Assembly (NCBI GenBank): GCA_947631715.1
Contig: CANRMK010000132.1
Span: forward strand, 1 to 6,585
Direction of reading: 5' to 3'
Source: an uncultured Acetatifactor sp.
GTDB lineage: Bacteria; Bacillota; Clostridia; Lachnospirales; Lachnospiraceae
Length of the DNA stretch: 6,585 nucleotides
The notes beneath the pieces were generated by a model that was given only the letters and a program-made list of their open reading frames with translations, did not search any database and had not been told where the DNA came from. Both the position numbers and the translations under genes were made by a program. Below are positions 5,376-6,585 of the stretch, in pieces; the first letter of the stretch is position 1; every line of letters begins with the position of its first letter.

Positions 5376-6569
5376 ATGAAAGAAACGGCTCGTAAAAGAA
5401 TGCAGCTGGCCACGGGCGCGCTGCTTATCATTCTGGGCGTCATCATGTATATGACCCACAGAGCGCTTCCCTTTATGATGGACGATCTCTGGTATTCCAC
5501 CATGCTCTCCAGCGAGGAGCCGGTTTCCTCCCTGGGTGATGTGATCGCAGCACAGATCTGGCATTATCATAACTGGGGCGGGCGGAGCATGACCCACGGG
5601 CTGCTGCAGCTGATCCTGATAGCCGGTGAGCGGGTGGCCGATCTGCTGAATGTGGCCGTAACATTTCTGCTGGCATGGATGATCTGCCTGACTGCAGAGG
5701 AACGGAGGCTGCCGGTCTTTTTTGCGGCTGCAGCGCTGCCGCTGGGACTGAACGCCAACTGGATGATGAGCATGTTCTGGCAGTCCGGCGCTGCCAATTA
5801 CCTTTATATAACGGTTTTCATATTGGGCTTTTTGTTCTGCTATCTCAGGGAGCTGCCGGAGAGTGCGGAGTGCGGGGCAGGGAAGCCTGCGCCGGGCGGC
5901 GGAGAGCAAAGCGGCAGGGCAGAGTGCGGGACGGGGCAGGTCAAAAGTCTCCCGGGCATTGCTCTCTGGATCATTCCGCTTGGAATCCTCGCGGGCTGGA
6001 GCAATGAGAATATGGGGCCCACAGCGTGGATCTTAAGCCTTATCGTCATGTGTGCGCTGAAAAAATATGGGAGAAAAGTGCGGCCCTGGATGATACTGGG
6101 CAATATATGCTGTCTCTTTGGAAGCATCATGATGATCGCCGCGCCGGGGAATTTTGTGCGGAGCGCGGAGACAAAGGACGGAAAAGGCCTGCTGTGGCAG
6201 GCGTACCTTAGATGTTACAGCGAGGCCAAGGGCGCCATGGAGTACCTGTTTCCCACACTTCTGGCGCTGGCGCTTGTCCTGGTGCTGGCGCGGTGCGTCG
6301 GCGTGGCGGTGAACCTGAGAAACCGTCTGCTCCTTTTGGGAGCCCTGCTGTCCTGGGGAGCGATGATCCTTTCGCCCCATTATCCCGATCGGGCGTCTTT
6401 CGGAACGATGACGCTTTTGATCTGTGTGATCCTTTCCCTGGCCGGAAAAGCGGTGGAGCGCCGCAAGGAGCTGGCCTGGCCCCTGTGGTGGGCCGTGGTG
6501 CTGATCTGGTGCAGAGGAATGTATTTCTGCTGTGAGCGCCTGGGACTGATCTGGGGCTGGATCGTGTAG
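5376..6569 (+). CDS. DUF6056-like polytopic membrane protein
   Basis: This 397-residue protein lies 32 nt after dapL. ATG 5376 follows GGGAGAGG (5358-5365) by 10 nt; the nearer GGAG is too close to serve. About nine to ten hydrophobic stretches are visible, roughly at 11-28, 76-105, 112-128, 140-157, 194-208, 215-228, 238-256, 290-310, 316-332, 344-357 and 368-382. Short conserved-looking motifs sit between them: MDDLWYS (35-41) after the first segment, HNWGGR (65-70), FWQSGAANYLY (134-144), GWSNEN (207-212), APGNF (256-260) and SPHYPDR (333-339). This pattern recalls DUF6056 proteins, and the acidic pair after the first membrane segment recalls GT-C glycosyltransferases, so a role in surface polysaccharide or lipid-linked sugar transfer is possible but unproved. 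Residues 161-192 are a Gly/Glu/Ala-rich loop with internal repetition. The protein ends soon after its last membrane segment and may be short for its family. Its link to the dap genes is positional only. Confidence 0.72.
   Translation: MKETARKRMQLATGALLIILGVIMYMTHRALPFMMDDLWYSTMLSSEEPVSSLGDVIAAQIWHYHNWGGRSMTHGLLQLILIAGERVADLLNVAVTFLLAWMICLTAEERRLPVFFAAAALPLGLNANWMMSMFWQSGAANYLYITVFILGFLFCYLRELPESAECGAGKPAPGGGEQSGRAECGTGQVKSLPGIALWIIPLGILAGWSNENMGPTAWILSLIVMCALKKYGRKVRPWMILGNICCLFGSIMMIAAPGNFVRSAETKDGKGLLWQAYLRCYSEAKGAMEYLFPTLLALALVLVLARCVGVAVNLRNRLLLLGALLSWGAMILSPHYPDRASFGTMTLLICVILSLAGKAVERRKELAWPLWWAVVLIWCRGMYFCCERLGLIWGWIV
5861..5940 (+). repeat. Imperfect direct repeat within the DUF6056-like gene
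   Basis: GAGTGCGG-type units occur at 5861-5868, 5866-5873 and 5922-5929, and each outer copy is followed by GGGGCAGG (5874-5881 and 5933-5940). In protein the outer copies encode SAECGAG and RAECGTG at about residues 163-169 and 181-187. The region between is G-rich and low in complexity. It keeps the reading frame and falls in a hydrophilic loop between membrane segments, which suggests local duplication in a tolerant position. Confidence 0.5.
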
Positions 6570-6585
6570 GGGGGATTTTTGGCTG

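Overview
The window looks like chromosomal DNA from a moderately GC-rich anaerobic Firmicute, most likely a Lachnospiraceae-type Clostridia. This rests on strong AAGGAGG-type ribosome sites, a type I-alpha glutamine synthetase followed by an ANTAR regulator, the DapL route to diaminopimelate, a small one-TM protein of a kind I associate with Lachnospiraceae, and a DUF6056-like membrane protein. Species cannot be named from this. No RNA gene, CRISPR array, insertion sequence, attachment site or phage gene is visible.

Layout. Bases 1-390 hold the 3' end of a glutamine-dependent NAD+ synthetase (+). It converges on a membrane-anchored FMN_bind-like hypothetical protein (500-1024, -), with a two-sided terminator hairpin between them (415-464). 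A divergent intergenic region (1025-1218) carries a strong sigma-A promoter reading right (1100-1129), a probable weaker promoter reading left, and an 82-nt structured leader. After it, five genes run in one direction: glnA (1219-2547), an ANTAR-domain regulator with a degenerate receiver (2626-3174), dapF (3194-4066), dapL (4123-5343) and a DUF6056-like polytopic membrane protein (5376-6569). Gaps are 78, 19, 56 and 32 nt. No terminator with a T-tract was seen between them, so they may be one transcription unit.

How the genes fit together. GlnA makes glutamine from glutamate and ammonia. The ANTAR protein next to it is of the NitR-like type, which elsewhere in clostridia controls nitrogen genes by antitermination. 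DapL and DapF are consecutive steps of lysine and peptidoglycan precursor synthesis (tetrahydrodipicolinate to LL-DAP to meso-DAP), and DapL uses glutamate as amino donor. The arrangement suggests nitrogen status feeding into DAP supply.

The most interesting signal is in GlnA. The fold and most catalytic motifs are intact. However, two residues of the classical ammonium site are Ala (the Glu flap and the Ser after the Asp-Gly-Ser motif), the Bacillus feedback Arg62 is Gly, and three Tyr positions in the N-terminal domain are Cys, giving a CxC plus CxxC set. This could be an altered glutamine synthetase or a related gamma-glutamyl ligase. All family comparisons were made from memory, not by search.
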